Assembly (NCBI GenBank): GCA_020850735.1
Contig: JADZEE010000009.1
Span: 1-64,000, forward strand
Length of the DNA: 64,000 nucleotides
From: Gammaproteobacteria bacterium
GTDB lineage: Bacteria; Pseudomonadota; Gammaproteobacteria; JADZEE01
Reading direction: 5' to 3'
Under the pieces are notes generated by a model. It was given only the letters and a program-made list of their open reading frames with translations. It was not told the DNA's origin and did no database searches. The position numbers were made by a program, and so were the translations under genes. Shown in pieces: positions 1 to 8,878 of this stretch; positions within the stretch are counted from its first letter, which is position 1, and every line of letters starts with the position of its first letter.

Positions 1-441
<441 letters not shown>

Positions 442-575
442 AGGCTTGATGCCACCGTTGCCGGCAGCAATTTCCAGCTTCGACTCCCGGACGCCGAAAC
501 GCCCGTCGGCCGAAAAACTACTGGTAAATCAAGCCCGCAAACGCAGGCACCCACACAAATTACTTGATCGACTTG

Positions 576-587
576 TTGTTAAAGAGC
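576..587 (-). promoter_or_regulatory. rRNA leader boxA antitermination element
   Basis: The minus strand reads GCTCTTTAACAA, the classic boxA core of bacterial rRNA leaders. It lies between the promoter and the 16S 5' end, about 135 nt upstream of the mature RNA. In the family this is the NusB/NusE (S10) recruitment site for the ribosomal antitermination complex. The match is direct; the function is inferred from the family. Confidence 0.9.
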
Positions 588-615
588 GCGGGGTGGTACC
601 CCCGAGAGGACGCGC

Positions 616-643
616 ATTATACACGCGTCATCGACCCGGTCAA
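616..643 (-). promoter_or_regulatory. rRNA operon promoter (sigma-70 type)
   Basis: On the minus strand TTGACC (643-638) is followed after 16 bp by TATAAT (621-616) and then a GC-rich discriminator GCGCGTCC, as expected for a stringently controlled rRNA P1 promoter. The roughly 35 bp upstream (about 670-705) are strikingly A/T-rich for this genome (AATAAAATTAATGAAATCAA) and look like an UP element. Predicted start is near 609, giving a leader of about 170 nt. Only one clear promoter was seen before tyrS begins. Confidence 0.88.
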
Positions 644-724
644 CTGTCACCGGCGCTTTTCATTCCGTGTGTTCATCTTATTGATTTCATTAATTTTATT
701 GCCCAGGACCTGCGCTCGTCGCGG

Positions 725-1933
725 TCACCGCAGCAGAACCCTGGCGACCCGCCGCTTACCCACCTGGAGCAGGTGCGCAGTCGCCGGTCCGGCGCTCAGC
801 ACCAGATCGACGTCACTGACGCGTTCGCCGTCGAGGCGCACCGCGCCCTGCGCAATCATCCGTCGCGATTCCGACGTGCTCGTGGTCAGGCCGGCCTGCT
901 TGAGCACCTGTACCAGCGCGAGCGCCGTACCCGCGCCCACGCTCAGTTCCAGCTCGGGGATTTCGTCCGGCAACTGGCCGTCACGGAAGCGCCGGAAGAA
1001 CTCCTCGCGAGCCTGTCGTGAGGCCATCCCGCCGTGAAAACGAGCCACGATCTCCTCGGCCAGCTGAACCTTCGCATCACGCGGGTTGAAGCCATCGTTT
1101 ACCTGCTGACGCAGCGCAGCAATAGCGGCCGCGGGACGGAAGCTCAGCAGCTCGAAATAGCGCCACATCAAATCGTCCGAAATCGACATCAGCTTGCCGA
1201 AAATCTCGCCGGGCGGGTCCGTGATACCGACGTAATTGCCGAGCGATTTGGACATTTTCTGCTCGCCATCGAGCCCTTCGAGCAGCGGCATCGTGATCAC
1301 CACCTGGGGCTCCTGGCCGAAACCTTCCTGCAACTGTCTGCCGACCAGCAGATTGAACTTCTGGTCCGTGCCGCCGAGCTCCACATCCGCCCGCAGGGCG
1401 ACCGAGTCATATCCCTGGATCAGCGGGTACAGGACCTCGTGCACGGCGATGGGCAGACCGCCGGTATACCGTTTGTGAAAATCGTCCCGTTCCAGCATGC
1501 GCGCCACCGTGTGCCGCGACGCCAGCCGGATGAGATCGACCACGCTCATGCGGTCCATCCACTCTGAATTGAAAGCGACCCGCGTCTTCACCGGATCGAG
1601 GATCTTGAAGATCTGCTCCTTGTACGTTTCGGCGTTGGCGGCGGCCTCCTCACGCGTCAGCGGCTTGCGCGTGGCGCTGCGTCCGGACGGGTCACCGATC
1701 ATCCCGGTGAAATCGCCAATGAGGAATATCGCCGTGTGCCCCAGCTCCTGGAACTGGCGCAGCTTGTTGAGCAGCACGGTGTGCCCGAGGTGCAGGTCTG
1801 GCGCGGTCGGATCGAACCCTGCCTTGACCTGCAGGGGCCGCGCGTGTGCGAGTTTCCGGATCAGATCCTTCTCGAGGAGGATTTCCACCGCACCGCGGCG
1901 CAGCTCGCCAACCAGGTCGGTCTCATGGGTCAC
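725..1933 (-). CDS. tyrS: Tyrosyl-tRNA synthetase
   Basis: Charges tRNA-Tyr with tyrosine in the cytoplasm (class Ic aminoacyl-tRNA synthetase). The 402-residue product has the HIGH signature as HLGH at residues 48-51 and a textbook KMSKS at 226-230. The tyrosine-binding core contains [11 protein letters not shown] near 187-197, and a C-terminal S4-like RNA-binding domain occupies roughly 335-395 ([16 protein letters not shown]). Length and the compact form match the TyrZ-type enzyme of pseudomonads and relatives rather than the longer E. coli TyrS. The gene lies between an rRNA operon and a divergent M23 peptidase, the same neighbourhood as in Pseudomonas. It is divergent from the peptidase gene, with about 105 bp of shared upstream DNA. 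Confidence 0.97.
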   Translation of the reverse strand: MTHETDLVGELRRGAVEILLEKDLIRKLAHARPLQVKAGFDPTAPDLHLGHTVLLNKLRQFQELGHTAIFLIGDFTGMIGDPSGRSATRKPLTREEAAANAETYKEQIFKILDPVKTRVAFNSEWMDRMSVVDLIRLASRHTVARMLERDDFHKRYTGGLPIAVHEVLYPLIQGYDSVALRADVELGGTDQKFNLLVGRQLQEGFGQEPQVVITMPLLEGLDGEQKMSKSLGNYVGITDPPGEIFGKLMSISDDLMWRYFELLSFRPAAAIAALRQQVNDGFNPRDAKVQLAEEIVARFHGGMASRQAREEFFRRFRDGQLPDEIPELELSVGAGTALALVQVLKQAGLTTSTSESRRMIAQGAVRLDGERVSDVDLVLSAGPATAHLLQVGKRRVARVLLR

Positions 1934-2038
1934 GTCATGCTCTCCGGGGCTCGGGTAACCATGTTCGGGGCTCTCGGCAAGCGTTGATCTCTTGCCGGCG
2001 ACAGGCTATCGTTAGTTAAAATAATTGCAACAAATATC

Positions 2039-3541
2039 GTGGGTTATCACGGGGAAATCAGGATCGACCACAGGGATCCGCGAGGCTGGTTGCGTCCGCG
2101 ACGGTTGCGTCGCCGACGACACTGGCTCGTGGGGGCGACCGTGCTCGTGTCGGCCGTTTTCCTGCTCGGGCTCACCTCCGTCCACAAGTCACCACCACCG
2201 CTGAGCGAGCCGTTGCCGCTCGACCTGGCGGCCGGCGGGCGCGGCCATGATCCCGACGCGGGCAGGCAGCCCCGGGAAGGGCTGGCATACCGCGTCGCCC
2301 TGCCGCATGGCGATTCCTCGACCTACCCGTTCGAACCACTCATCCCGCGCGACGGCGACACGGCGCCCGGGCGCGCCGGAACGACCGGTACACCGGTCCC
2401 GACCGCGCACAGCAGCTGGCGGGAAGTCCACGTCGAACCCGGCGACAGCATGTCGATCATCTTCTCCCGTCTCGGACTCAGTGCGAACGATCTGCACGCC
2501 ATCGTCTCCCAGGGCGAGGTCACCGCCGGCCTGAAGCGCCTGCGACCCGGACAGCGGATCCGCATCCGCAGCGATGGATCGTCGGTGGAGGAACTCGTGC
2601 ACGAGGAAACGCTGCTGCGGGCGCTGCACATACAGCGTAACAAGGCCGGCGCATTCGTGGCGACCATGGAAATTTCCGAGCCGGACACGCGCATCGCCAC
2701 GGGTACGGGCGTTATCCAGAGCTCACTGTTTGTCGCGGGACAGCAGGCAGGCCTGTCCGATCCGATGATTTTGCGCGTGGCCGAGATCTTCGGCTGGGAC
2801 ATCGACTTCGTTCTGGATATCCGCAGCGGCGACCGGTTCTCGGTCGTCTACGAGGAATATCTCAAGGAAGGACGCAAGATCGACGACGGTCCCATCCTCG
2901 CGACCGAGTTCGTCAATCAAGGCAAGGTATACCGCGCCGTGCGCTACATCGACGCGGACGGTCGCGCCGAATACTACTCCGAAGATGGCAAATCGATGCG
3001 CAAGGCCTTCCTGCGTACGCCGGTCAACTTCACTCGCATAAGCTCGAATTTCAACCTGCGCCGTCGCCATCCGGTGCTGAACACCATCCGCGCGCACCGG
3101 GGCGTCGACTACGCTGCCCCGCACGGAACGCCGGTGAAAGCGACCGGCGACGGCAAGGTTATTTCAGCCGGCCGCTCTGGCGGCTACGGCAACGTTATCG
3201 TGCTCCAGCACGGTGGTAGCTACAAAACGCTCTATGCGCATCTCTCGCGTTTCGCGCGTGGTCTGCGTTCCGGACAGTCGGTGCGTCAGGGGCAGACCAT
3301 CGCCTACGTCGGCAGTACCGGACTTGCCACGGGACCGCATCTGCACTATGAATTCCGAATCAACGACGTGCACAAGGATCCTCTGAAGCTCCAGCTGCCC
3401 AAATCGCTCCCCATTCCCGACAAGTACCGGGCCGACTTCCTCGCCAAGGCCGAACCGCTGCTGGCGACCCTGAACCGGCTCAGCGCCACCTCGCAGCTCG
3501 CCAACCGGTCCGGGCACAGTCTCGCCGCCCTCGGCGAGTAG
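2039..3541 (+). CDS. M23 family peptidoglycan endopeptidase with OapA/LysM-like domain
   Basis: Probable periplasmic zinc endopeptidase that cuts peptidoglycan cross-links (MepM/YebA-like), 500 aa. A basic N-terminus is followed by a single membrane segment near residues 28-46, so the protein should be anchored with its body in the periplasm. An opacity-associated-protein-A/LysM-like module lies around 130-180 (EPGDSMSIIFSRLGLSANDL). The LytM/M23 domain spans roughly 330-455, with metal ligands in HRGVDYAAP (near 353) and the HLHYE motif (near 434-438). The proposed start is GTG; no strong ribosome site precedes it, and an in-frame TTG at 2090 is an alternative. Gene order with tyrS and anmK is conserved in gammaproteobacteria and fits a joint role in wall turnover and recycling. 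Confidence 0.92.
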   Translation: MGYHGEIRIDHRDPRGWLRPRRLRRRRHWLVGATVLVSAVFLLGLTSVHKSPPPLSEPLPLDLAAGGRGHDPDAGRQPREGLAYRVALPHGDSSTYPFEPLIPRDGDTAPGRAGTTGTPVPTAHSSWREVHVEPGDSMSIIFSRLGLSANDLHAIVSQGEVTAGLKRLRPGQRIRIRSDGSSVEELVHEETLLRALHIQRNKAGAFVATMEISEPDTRIATGTGVIQSSLFVAGQQAGLSDPMILRVAEIFGWDIDFVLDIRSGDRFSVVYEEYLKEGRKIDDGPILATEFVNQGKVYRAVRYIDADGRAEYYSEDGKSMRKAFLRTPVNFTRISSNFNLRRRHPVLNTIRAHRGVDYAAPHGTPVKATGDGKVISAGRSGGYGNVIVLQHGGSYKTLYAHLSRFARGLRSGQSVRQGQTIAYVGSTGLATGPHLHYEFRINDVHKDPLKLQLPKSLPIPDKYRADFLAKAEPLLATLNRLSATSQLANRSGHSLAALGE

Positions 3542-3570
3542 TCAGCGCCGCCCCGGAGCGCTGTTCGCGC

Positions 3571-4743
3571 GTGCAAACCCGGTCCCCGCGCGTGACCGTT
3601 CCGAGTTATTTCATCGGGCTCCTGTCCGGCACCAGCATGGATGCGATCGACGCCGCGCTGGTCGAAATTCTCGACGGACAGGTGCGGGTCATGGATTACC
3701 GCCAGACGCCCTATGCGTCAGGGCTGAGGGACGCGCTTCGATTCGCGCGAGACGGCCGGGCAATGGTCGATCTGCGTGCCATCGGTGCGTTGGATGCGCA
3801 GCTCGGCCGTGCGTTCGCCGACGCTGCACTGGAACTGCTCGCCGCGAACTCGACGGCAGCCGCTCGGATCGCCGCGATCGGATCGCACGGACAGACGGTT
3901 CTGCATCAGCCCGCGGGGGACACGCCGTTTTCCATTCAGCTCGGCAATCCCAATATCATCGCCGCGTTGACGGACATCGTGACAGTAGCGGATTTCCGCC
4001 GCATGGACATGGCAGTCGGGGGCCAGGGCGCACCGCTGGCGCCGGGATTTCACGCTGCCGTTTTCCGGCGCAATGACGTCGATGTCGCCGTGCTGAATCT
4101 CGGCGGTATCGCCAATCTGACGGTCCTGCCGGCGCAGCCGCGCGCAGCCGTGCTCGGCTTCGACACCGGGCCTGCCAACGCGCTGCTGGATGCGTGGGCC
4201 GAGCGGCATCTGGGCCGCGATTACGACGATCAGGGACAGTGGGGCGACGCCGGCAGCTGCTCGATGGACTTGTTGCGCGTGTTGCTGCAGGAACCGTACT
4301 TCGAAGCCCGCCCGCCGAAAAGCACCGGCCGGGAGCTGTTCAACGTGGATTGGCTCGAGCAACGGCTCGGACCGCAGCCGCCTGGCCCGCAGGACGTGCA
4401 GGCCACCCTCCTGGAGCTGACCAGCACCTCCATCGCGCAGGCCCTGCGCCGCCACGCAGCCGCTGTGAGCGAACTGCTGGTATGCGGCGGCGGCGTCCAC
4501 AACACCGCACTGATGCGCAGACTCGGCGCCGCCCTGCCGGGGGTGAACGTGGCCAGTAGCGCGACGCGGGGCGTCAGCCCGGATGCAGTCGAAGCTGCGG
4601 CGTTCGCCTGGCTGGCCCACCGCCGGCTTGCCGGCCTGCCAGGCAACCTGCCGTCAGTGACCGGGGCACGCGAGCCGGTCGTGCTCGGCGCGGTGTATTC
4701 CCCGCCCGCTCGGGGCGGGGACGGAGATCGACCCGCCGGCTAG
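3571..4743 (+). CDS. anmK: Anhydro-N-acetylmuramic acid kinase
   Basis: Phosphorylates and opens 1,6-anhydro-MurNAc released by lytic transglycosylases to give MurNAc-6-P, a step of cytoplasmic cell-wall recycling. The N-terminal [17 protein letters not shown] block, [19 protein letters not shown] and [12 protein letters not shown] are family hallmarks of this ASKHA-fold kinase. Length (390 aa, or 383 if the in-frame GTG at 3592 is used) is normal. GTG at 3571 is taken because a GGAG lies 12 bp upstream. It follows the M23 wall peptidase by 29 bp and is probably co-transcribed with it. The stop codon TAG overlaps the stop of the convergent erpA gene. Confidence 0.96.
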   Translation: MQTRSPRVTVPSYFIGLLSGTSMDAIDAALVEILDGQVRVMDYRQTPYASGLRDALRFARDGRAMVDLRAIGALDAQLGRAFADAALELLAANSTAAARIAAIGSHGQTVLHQPAGDTPFSIQLGNPNIIAALTDIVTVADFRRMDMAVGGQGAPLAPGFHAAVFRRNDVDVAVLNLGGIANLTVLPAQPRAAVLGFDTGPANALLDAWAERHLGRDYDDQGQWGDAGSCSMDLLRVLLQEPYFEARPPKSTGRELFNVDWLEQRLGPQPPGPQDVQATLLELTSTSIAQALRRHAAAVSELLVCGGGVHNTALMRRLGAALPGVNVASSATRGVSPDAVEAAAFAWLAHRRLAGLPGNLPSVTGAREPVVLGAVYSPPARGGDGDRPAG

Positions 4744-5090
4744 GCGGAAAACGACGAACCGCAGCCGCAGGTCGTCTTCGCGTTGGGATTACGGATGACG
4801 AACTGGGCGCCCTGCAGACCCTCGGAGTAATCGATTTCGGCGCCGACGAGGTACTGGTAGCTCATCGGATCGATCAGCAACTTCACCCCGTTCTTCTCGA
4901 CGACGGTATCACCGTCACCGACCGCCTGGTCGAACGTAAATCCGTACTGGAAGCCGGAGCAGCCACCGCCCGAGATGAAAACGCGCAACATCAGCTCGGC
5001 GTCGCCTTCATCCTCGATGAGCTCGCGCACTTTCGCGGCAGCGGCATCGGAAAAATCGAGCGGATTGAACTCTTCAGCGATAGTCGTCAT
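4740..5090 (-). CDS. erpA: Iron-sulfur cluster insertion protein ErpA
   Basis: A-type carrier that delivers [4Fe-4S] clusters to apoproteins. The 116-aa product shows the HesB/IscA fold signature with the three cluster-binding cysteines in place: C44 in [10 protein letters not shown], and C108 and C110 in [15 protein letters not shown] ribosome site precedes the ATG. It is the last gene of the argC - coiled-coil protein - bactofilin - erpA minus-strand run, 63 bp after bactofilin. Its stop CTA/TAG shares bases with the stop of anmK on the other strand, so the two transcripts converge tail to tail with no spacer. ErpA rather than IscA is chosen because of the context beside anmK and the lack of isc genes. 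Confidence 0.95.
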   Translation of the reverse strand: MTTIAEEFNPLDFSDAAAAKVRELIEDEGDAELMLRVFISGGGCSGFQYGFTFDQAVGDGDTVVEKNGVKLLIDPMSYQYLVGAEIDYSEGLQGAQFVIRNPNAKTTCGCGSSFSA

Positions 5091-5153
5091 CAGTATTCTC
5101 CGGAATTACCCCTGGCATGCGCCGCCAGCATAACGCATTTCTGACTTATTTGG

Positions 5154-5594
5154 TCAAGTATTACTCAGGGCCTCTTCCACGCCATCGGACGGCCCCGTCT
5201 CGTGACTGAGCGCGAGCGGCGCGCGATCGCGTTCCGACAGATGGACGAGCTTGCCGTTGACCTCCGCGCCCATGGCCATCTCGATGAGGCTGTAGTAGAC
5301 ATTTCCTTCGACCCGGGCATTGGCCGCGAGTTCGATATGCTGGTGGGCGTACACGTCGCCGTTGACGATGCCGTTGAGGTAGACGTAGGGGACCCGGACT
5401 TCGCCTTCGACGGTCCCGCGCTGGCTGACCGTCAACACCGAATCATCACCGTTTTCTGCAATGACGTTGCCGCGAATCGTGCCGTCGACGTGCAGTCGGC
5501 CGGTGAACTTGATGTCCCCCTGGACCTGCGAATGCTGGCCGATAATCGAGTCGACCTTGTCGCTGACCTTGCGCTTTACCCGTTTACCCCACAT
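5154..5594 (-). CDS. Bactofilin (polymer-forming cytoskeletal protein)
   Basis: Predicted 146-aa bactofilin, a small protein that assembles without nucleotide into filaments that scaffold cell-wall or envelope machinery. The core (about residues 20-120) is a right-handed beta-helix rich in regularly spaced hydrophobic and glycine positions, for example GDIKFTGRLHVDGTIRGNV and VNGDVYAHQHIELAANARVEG. The start is set at the ATG at 5594 (MWGKRVKRKV), which has a GGGAGG site upstream; the longer open frame in the ORF track would run deep into the previous gene. It overlaps the end of the upstream membrane coiled-coil gene by 11 bp, so the two are translationally linked and probably act together. 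Confidence 0.9.
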   Translation of the reverse strand: MWGKRVKRKVSDKVDSIIGQHSQVQGDIKFTGRLHVDGTIRGNVIAENGDDSVLTVSQRGTVEGEVRVPYVYLNGIVNGDVYAHQHIELAANARVEGNVYYSLIEMAMGAEVNGKLVHLSERDRAPLALSHETGPSDGVEEALSNT

Positions 5595-6324
5595 CGCGTC
5601 CGTCTCCCTCCCGGTCGACGACGTCATCCCAGTCGAAGACCTTAATCGCCGACGGACGGCCACGCGCCGTCTCGGTCAGCACGATGCGAACCCGGGCCGG
5701 CAAGAAGTCGGCGGGCAGCGACAACACACCCTCGATTCGCCGAAAGTGCTTGAATTCGAACGGCACGCTTTCCGTGCGCTCCGGGGTGATGGCCGCCAGT
5801 CCCAGCTTGACGCTGTGGCCTCCCCGACTGCCCTCGATACTGACGGCGACCGTCCCTTTGGCGACCTTATCATCCTTGAGTACCCGCATCAGGACAAGCT
5901 TGAAGCGGAACTCGCCGGCGCGTTCCGTGTGTTTGATGGTCAGTCCCTGGACCTTGAGACCCTGATCTTCGCTGGCGTCAGCGAGGACCCCACGGTAGAA
6001 CTCCAGCTCCTCGCGGAGCATCAGCACGTCGTCCTGCTGCGCGCCGACGAGCTTTTGCAGCTCCTGGTAGGCCTGCCGGTCGATCTGCGCGGACCGTTCG
6101 AGGATCGCCGCACGCTCGCGCAACCGAACGTTGTCGTTCTCCGTCGCGCGCATGAGCTCCCAGAGCTGGCGCTGTTCGGAATTAGCTGCCATCCGTTCGT
6201 AGATGTGACGCCACTGGCCGTAGTCGAACAACAACCATCCGGCCAGCACCAGTAGCACGACCGCGAGCACGGCCAGCACGAACTCGCGCAGCGGGCGGTG
6301 CTGGCGGAGCACGAAATGCATCAA
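5584..6324 (-). CDS. Single-pass membrane coiled-coil protein (DUF6776-like)
   Basis: Function unknown. The 246-aa product has a short basic N-terminus, one transmembrane segment near residues 14-34 (EFVLAVLAVVLLVLAGWLLF), a heptad-like charged region from about 45 to 115, and a soluble beta-rich C-terminal half. This layout recalls the DUF6776 family found next to bactofilins in pseudomonads; the family name is from memory and was not searched. It sits between argC (43 bp upstream) and bactofilin (11-bp overlap). The coupling suggests a membrane anchor or regulator for the bactofilin filament, which is inference. The first codon is TTG at 6324, with ATG one codon later equally possible. Confidence 0.75.
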   Translation of the reverse strand: MMHFVLRQHRPLREFVLAVLAVVLLVLAGWLLFDYGQWRHIYERMAANSEQRQLWELMRATENDNVRLRERAAILERSAQIDRQAYQELQKLVGAQQDDVLMLREELEFYRGVLADASEDQGLKVQGLTIKHTERAGEFRFKLVLMRVLKDDKVAKGTVAVSIEGSRGGHSVKLGLAAITPERTESVPFEFKHFRRIEGVLSLPADFLPARVRIVLTETARGRPSAIKVFDWDDVVDREGDGRDVG

Positions 6325-6367
6325 GCCGCTCCGCGGATCGCGCCTGCCAGCCCGGGCGGCGGTTGGT

Positions 6368-7405
6368 TCACGGCAGCAAGGCGAGCGCGGACAATCCGGC
6401 GCTCTCTTCGAGGCCGAACATCAGATTCATGTTCTGCACTGCCTGGCCCGCCGCGCCTTTGACCAAGTTGTCGATCACCGACAGGACAACGACCCGGCCG
6501 GCTCCCGGCGGCCGATGTACCGCGATTCGACAGGTGTTCGAGCCGCGCACCGATCGCGTGTCCGGATGGGAGTCCGCAGGCAGGACATCGACGAAGGGTT
6601 CGGACCGGTAGCGCGCTTCGAACAACGCTTGCAGATCGGTCTCATCCGAACGCAATCGGGCATGCAGCGTCGCATGGATACCGCGCAGCATGGGCACCAG
6701 ATGCGGCACAAAGACGAGATCGACGGCCGCCCCCGCGACGCCCGCGAGTAGCTGGCGGATCTCCGGCAGGTGCCGGTGTCCCCCGACGGCATAGGCTTTG
6801 AAGCTGTCGCTGACCTCACTGAACATGTTGCCGAGCTCCCGGCGCCTGCCAGCGCCGGTCACACCCGACTTGGCGTCCGCGACCAGCGACTCGGGTTGCA
6901 GCAGCCGCGCCTCCACCAGCGGCAGGAATCCGAGCGCGACCGCGGTCGGATAGCAGCCCGGATTGGCGACGATCCGCGCCCCACGGATGCGATCACGGTT
7001 GAGCTCCGGCAGACCGTAGACGGCCTCCGCGAGCAGCTCGGGGCACGCATGGGGCTGCCGATACCAGTGCTCCCACTCAGCCACCTGCCGCAGGCGGAAA
7101 TCCGCCGCCAGATCGATGATGCGCATACCTCGATCGAGCAGCCCCGGCGCCTGCGCCATGGCCGTCCCGTTGGGCGTCGCGAAAAAAACCACGTCGCAAT
7201 CGGGGATGTTGCCGGGATCGGTGAACACGAGCGAACAGCGCCCGCGCAGGTTCGGAAAAGTATCCGCGAGCGCGGTACCCGCTTCAGCACGCGAGGTCAC
7301 GGCGACGATCTCGACGCCCGGGTGCCCCAGCAGCAGGCGCAGCAACTCGACGCCGGTGTAACCGGTGCCACCGACAATTGTCGCTCTAACCATTGGATCC
7401 GCCAT
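6368..7405 (-). CDS. argC: N-acetyl-gamma-glutamyl-phosphate reductase
   Basis: NADPH-dependent reductive dephosphorylation of N-acetylglutamyl phosphate to the semialdehyde, third step of arginine synthesis. The 345-aa protein opens with the dinucleotide-binding [15 protein letters not shown] and has the catalytic cysteine C151 in the ANPGCYPTA motif. Later segments such as [10 protein letters not shown] match the family. The ATG at 7405 is used; ATG four codons later (MVRATIVGG) is equally plausible. It heads the run argC - coiled-coil protein - bactofilin - erpA. Upstream lies a leader with a good promoter and an intrinsic terminator, so readthrough into argC may be controlled. Confidence 0.97.
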   Translation of the reverse strand: MADPMVRATIVGGTGYTGVELLRLLLGHPGVEIVAVTSRAEAGTALADTFPNLRGRCSLVFTDPGNIPDCDVVFFATPNGTAMAQAPGLLDRGMRIIDLAADFRLRQVAEWEHWYRQPHACPELLAEAVYGLPELNRDRIRGARIVANPGCYPTAVALGFLPLVEARLLQPESLVADAKSGVTGAGRRRELGNMFSEVSDSFKAYAVGGHRHLPEIRQLLAGVAGAAVDLVFVPHLVPMLRGIHATLHARLRSDETDLQALFEARYRSEPFVDVLPADSHPDTRSVRGSNTCRIAVHRPPGAGRVVVLSVIDNLVKGAAGQAVQNMNLMFGLEESAGLSALALLP

Positions 7406-7444
7406 TGGTCACGTCCGGCTCCGTGCGGTCAGGATGCACGGAGC

Positions 7445-7471
7445 AAAAACAAAAAAGCGGCCGGAGCCGCT
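7445..7471 (-). terminator. Intrinsic terminator/attenuator-like hairpin in the argC leader
   Basis: The minus strand reads AGCGGC-TCCG-GCCGCT followed by TTTTTGTTTTT, a 6-bp G/C stem with a stable tetraloop and a U-rich tail. It lies 40 bp upstream of the argC start and about 60 nt downstream of the start predicted for the minus promoter at 7536-7564. No gene upstream on the minus strand would need it as an ordinary end signal, since the neighbour at 7651 is on the plus strand. It therefore either ends a small RNA or acts as an attenuator for the argC operon. Confidence 0.8.
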
Positions 7472-7535
7472 CTTCAACTGCCTGTCTGTCGTCCGGAAAT
7501 CGCGGCGCGGCCTGCGCGCCTTTCAGGACGGGGCG

Positions 7536-7564
7536 AGGTTAGCCAGCGTCCCCGGAGCTGTCAA
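7536..7564 (-). promoter_or_regulatory. Sigma-70 promoter of the argC leader
   Basis: On the minus strand a perfect -35 TTGACA (7564-7559) is separated by 17 bp from TAACCT (7541-7536). The transcript would begin near 7529 and run through a leader with a second hairpin (GGCGCG-N5-CGCGCC) before the terminator at 7471-7445 and argC at 7405. It lies back to back with the plus-strand promoter at 7595-7622. Confidence 0.75.
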
Positions 7565-7594
7565 GCCAGCGCGCCCCCCGACCAGCGCCCGGTT

Positions 7595-7622
7595 TTGCCC
7601 GCACTGCCGGCCGCGCTAACAT
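7595..7622 (+). promoter_or_regulatory. Sigma-70 promoter of the DUF4126 gene
   Basis: TTGCCC (7595-7600), 16-bp spacer, TAACAT (7617-7622). The predicted transcription start is near 7630, about 20 nt before the GTG at 7651. The -10 box overlaps the ATG at 7621 used by the ORF track, which argues against that ATG as the true start. Confidence 0.55.
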
Positions 7623-7650
7623 GCCGGGCAGTCAGACCGGAGATGCCGCC

Positions 7651-8298
7651 GTGGACCCGCTCGAAACACTCGCCCTCGTCATGGGTGTCGCCTGGGCCAG
7701 CGGCATCAACCTGTACGCAGCCGTGCTGATGCTCGGGCTGATGAACGCCACTGGCAACGTCGTACTGCCCGAAGACCTGCAGGTGCTGTCGCATCCGGCC
7801 GTACTCGCCGCCGCCGCGATCATGTACTGCGTCGAATTCTTTGCCGACAAGGCGCCGGGGGTCGACAGCGCCTGGGACGCGGTGCATACCTTCATACGAA
7901 TTCCCGCCGGCGCCGTGCTCGCCGCCGCTGCCGTCGGCGAGGTCGATCCCGGTGTGCAGTTCGCAGCGTTCCTGGTCGGCGGCTCCCTGGCCGCCACGAG
8001 CCACGTCACCAAGGCGGGCGGCCGCGTGCTGATCAACACCTCGCCCGAGCCGATCAGCAACTGGCTCGCCTCGCTCGGCGAGGACGCGCTGGTGCTCACC
8101 GGGCTGTGGACGGCACTGGCACACCCGTGGGTCTTCCTGGCATTGCTCATCGTGTTCATCGTGCTGGTCGCCTGGTTGCTGCCGAGAATATGGCGGGCGA
8201 TCAGATTGATCGCTGCCCGTGTCCGCACCTGGTTCGGCCCGCGCGCACACTCGCCCGCAGACGCATCGCGGACGTCGCAGTCCGGAACGCCGACCTGA
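7651..8298 (+). CDS. DUF4126 family membrane protein
   Basis: A 215-aa multi-pass inner-membrane protein of unknown function. The conserved N-terminal segment with ASGINLYAAVLMLGLM is typical of the DUF4126 family. Further hydrophobic segments lie near residues 50-70, 88-103, 105-125 and 165-190, with a conserved loop FFADKAPGVDSAWDAVHTFIR and ATSHVTKAGGR between them. The C-terminal 20 residues are basic and disordered. GTG at 7651 is chosen because GGAG sits 8 bp upstream and the ATG at 7621 falls inside the predicted -10 box. It lies just before hemJ in the same direction (77 bp), so the two may be co-transcribed, but no functional link is known. Confidence 0.85.
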   Translation: MDPLETLALVMGVAWASGINLYAAVLMLGLMNATGNVVLPEDLQVLSHPAVLAAAAIMYCVEFFADKAPGVDSAWDAVHTFIRIPAGAVLAAAAVGEVDPGVQFAAFLVGGSLAATSHVTKAGGRVLINTSPEPISNWLASLGEDALVLTGLWTALAHPWVFLALLIVFIVLVAWLLPRIWRAIRLIAARVRTWFGPRAHSPADASRTSQSGTPT

Positions 8299-8374
8299 AC
8301 CGGCGCAGCGCACGGCGTGTGAGCTCCCGGGCAAGTGTCGCAGCGACTGCGTACTGCCGCGCGGGTATCACACC

Positions 8375-8797
8375 GTGCTGTGGGTGAAAGTCTTCCACAT
8401 CGTGTTCATGGTCACGTGGTTTGCGGGACTGTTCTATCTGCCACGGCTGTTCGTCTATCACGCCATGGCCGAGGACCGGCCGAGCATCGAACGGTTCAAG
8501 ACGATGGAACGCAAGCTCTACTACGGCATCATGACGCCGGGGGCGATCCTGACATTCGTGTTCGGGCTGTGGCTGCTCGGGCACGGCTGGGATCACCTGT
8601 CGCGGGCCGGGTGGGTACAGGTCAAGCTCGTCCTGGTCGCGGTGCTCGCCGCTTATCACGTCTACTGCGGCAGGCTGCTGCGCGACTTTCGCGACGACCG
8701 CAATCGCCACGGCCACGTGTTCTACCGCTGGTTCAACGAGATCCCGGTGCTGTTCCTGATCGCCATCGTCGCGCTCGCGGTCGTGCGGCCCTTCTGA
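8375..8797 (+). CDS. hemJ: Protoporphyrinogen IX oxidase, HemJ type
   Basis: Oxidises protoporphyrinogen IX to protoporphyrin IX in the inner membrane, the penultimate step of haem synthesis. The 140-aa product begins LWVKVFHIVFMVTWFAGLFY, containing the conserved histidine of helix 1 (FHIVF). It has four hydrophobic helices, a conserved lysine in GWVQVKLVLV, and ends RWFNEIPVLFLIAIV, as in HemJ/YggM proteins. GTG at 8375 gives the standard length; the 192-aa frame in the ORF track adds a basic, non-family extension overlapping the preceding gene. With hemL and hemB elsewhere in the window, it shows that this organism uses the HemJ variant rather than oxygen-dependent HemY, at least here. Confidence 0.93.
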   Translation: MLWVKVFHIVFMVTWFAGLFYLPRLFVYHAMAEDRPSIERFKTMERKLYYGIMTPGAILTFVFGLWLLGHGWDHLSRAGWVQVKLVLVAVLAAYHVYCGRLLRDFRDDRNRHGHVFYRWFNEIPVLFLIAIVALAVVRPF

Positions 8798-8878
8798 CCG
8801 GGCCACGCCAGCGCGACGGTGTCTCCCGGCCCGTCTCCGGCGCGGCCGCGCAGTCGGCGCATGCGGGCGCTCAGCGCG

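Noticed and set aside
2711-2720. DnaA-box-like TTATCCAGA
   Set aside because: Single site, one mismatch, inside the M23 peptidase gene with no cluster or AT-rich unwinding element; no oriC is claimed despite the parAB/mnmG neighbourhood.
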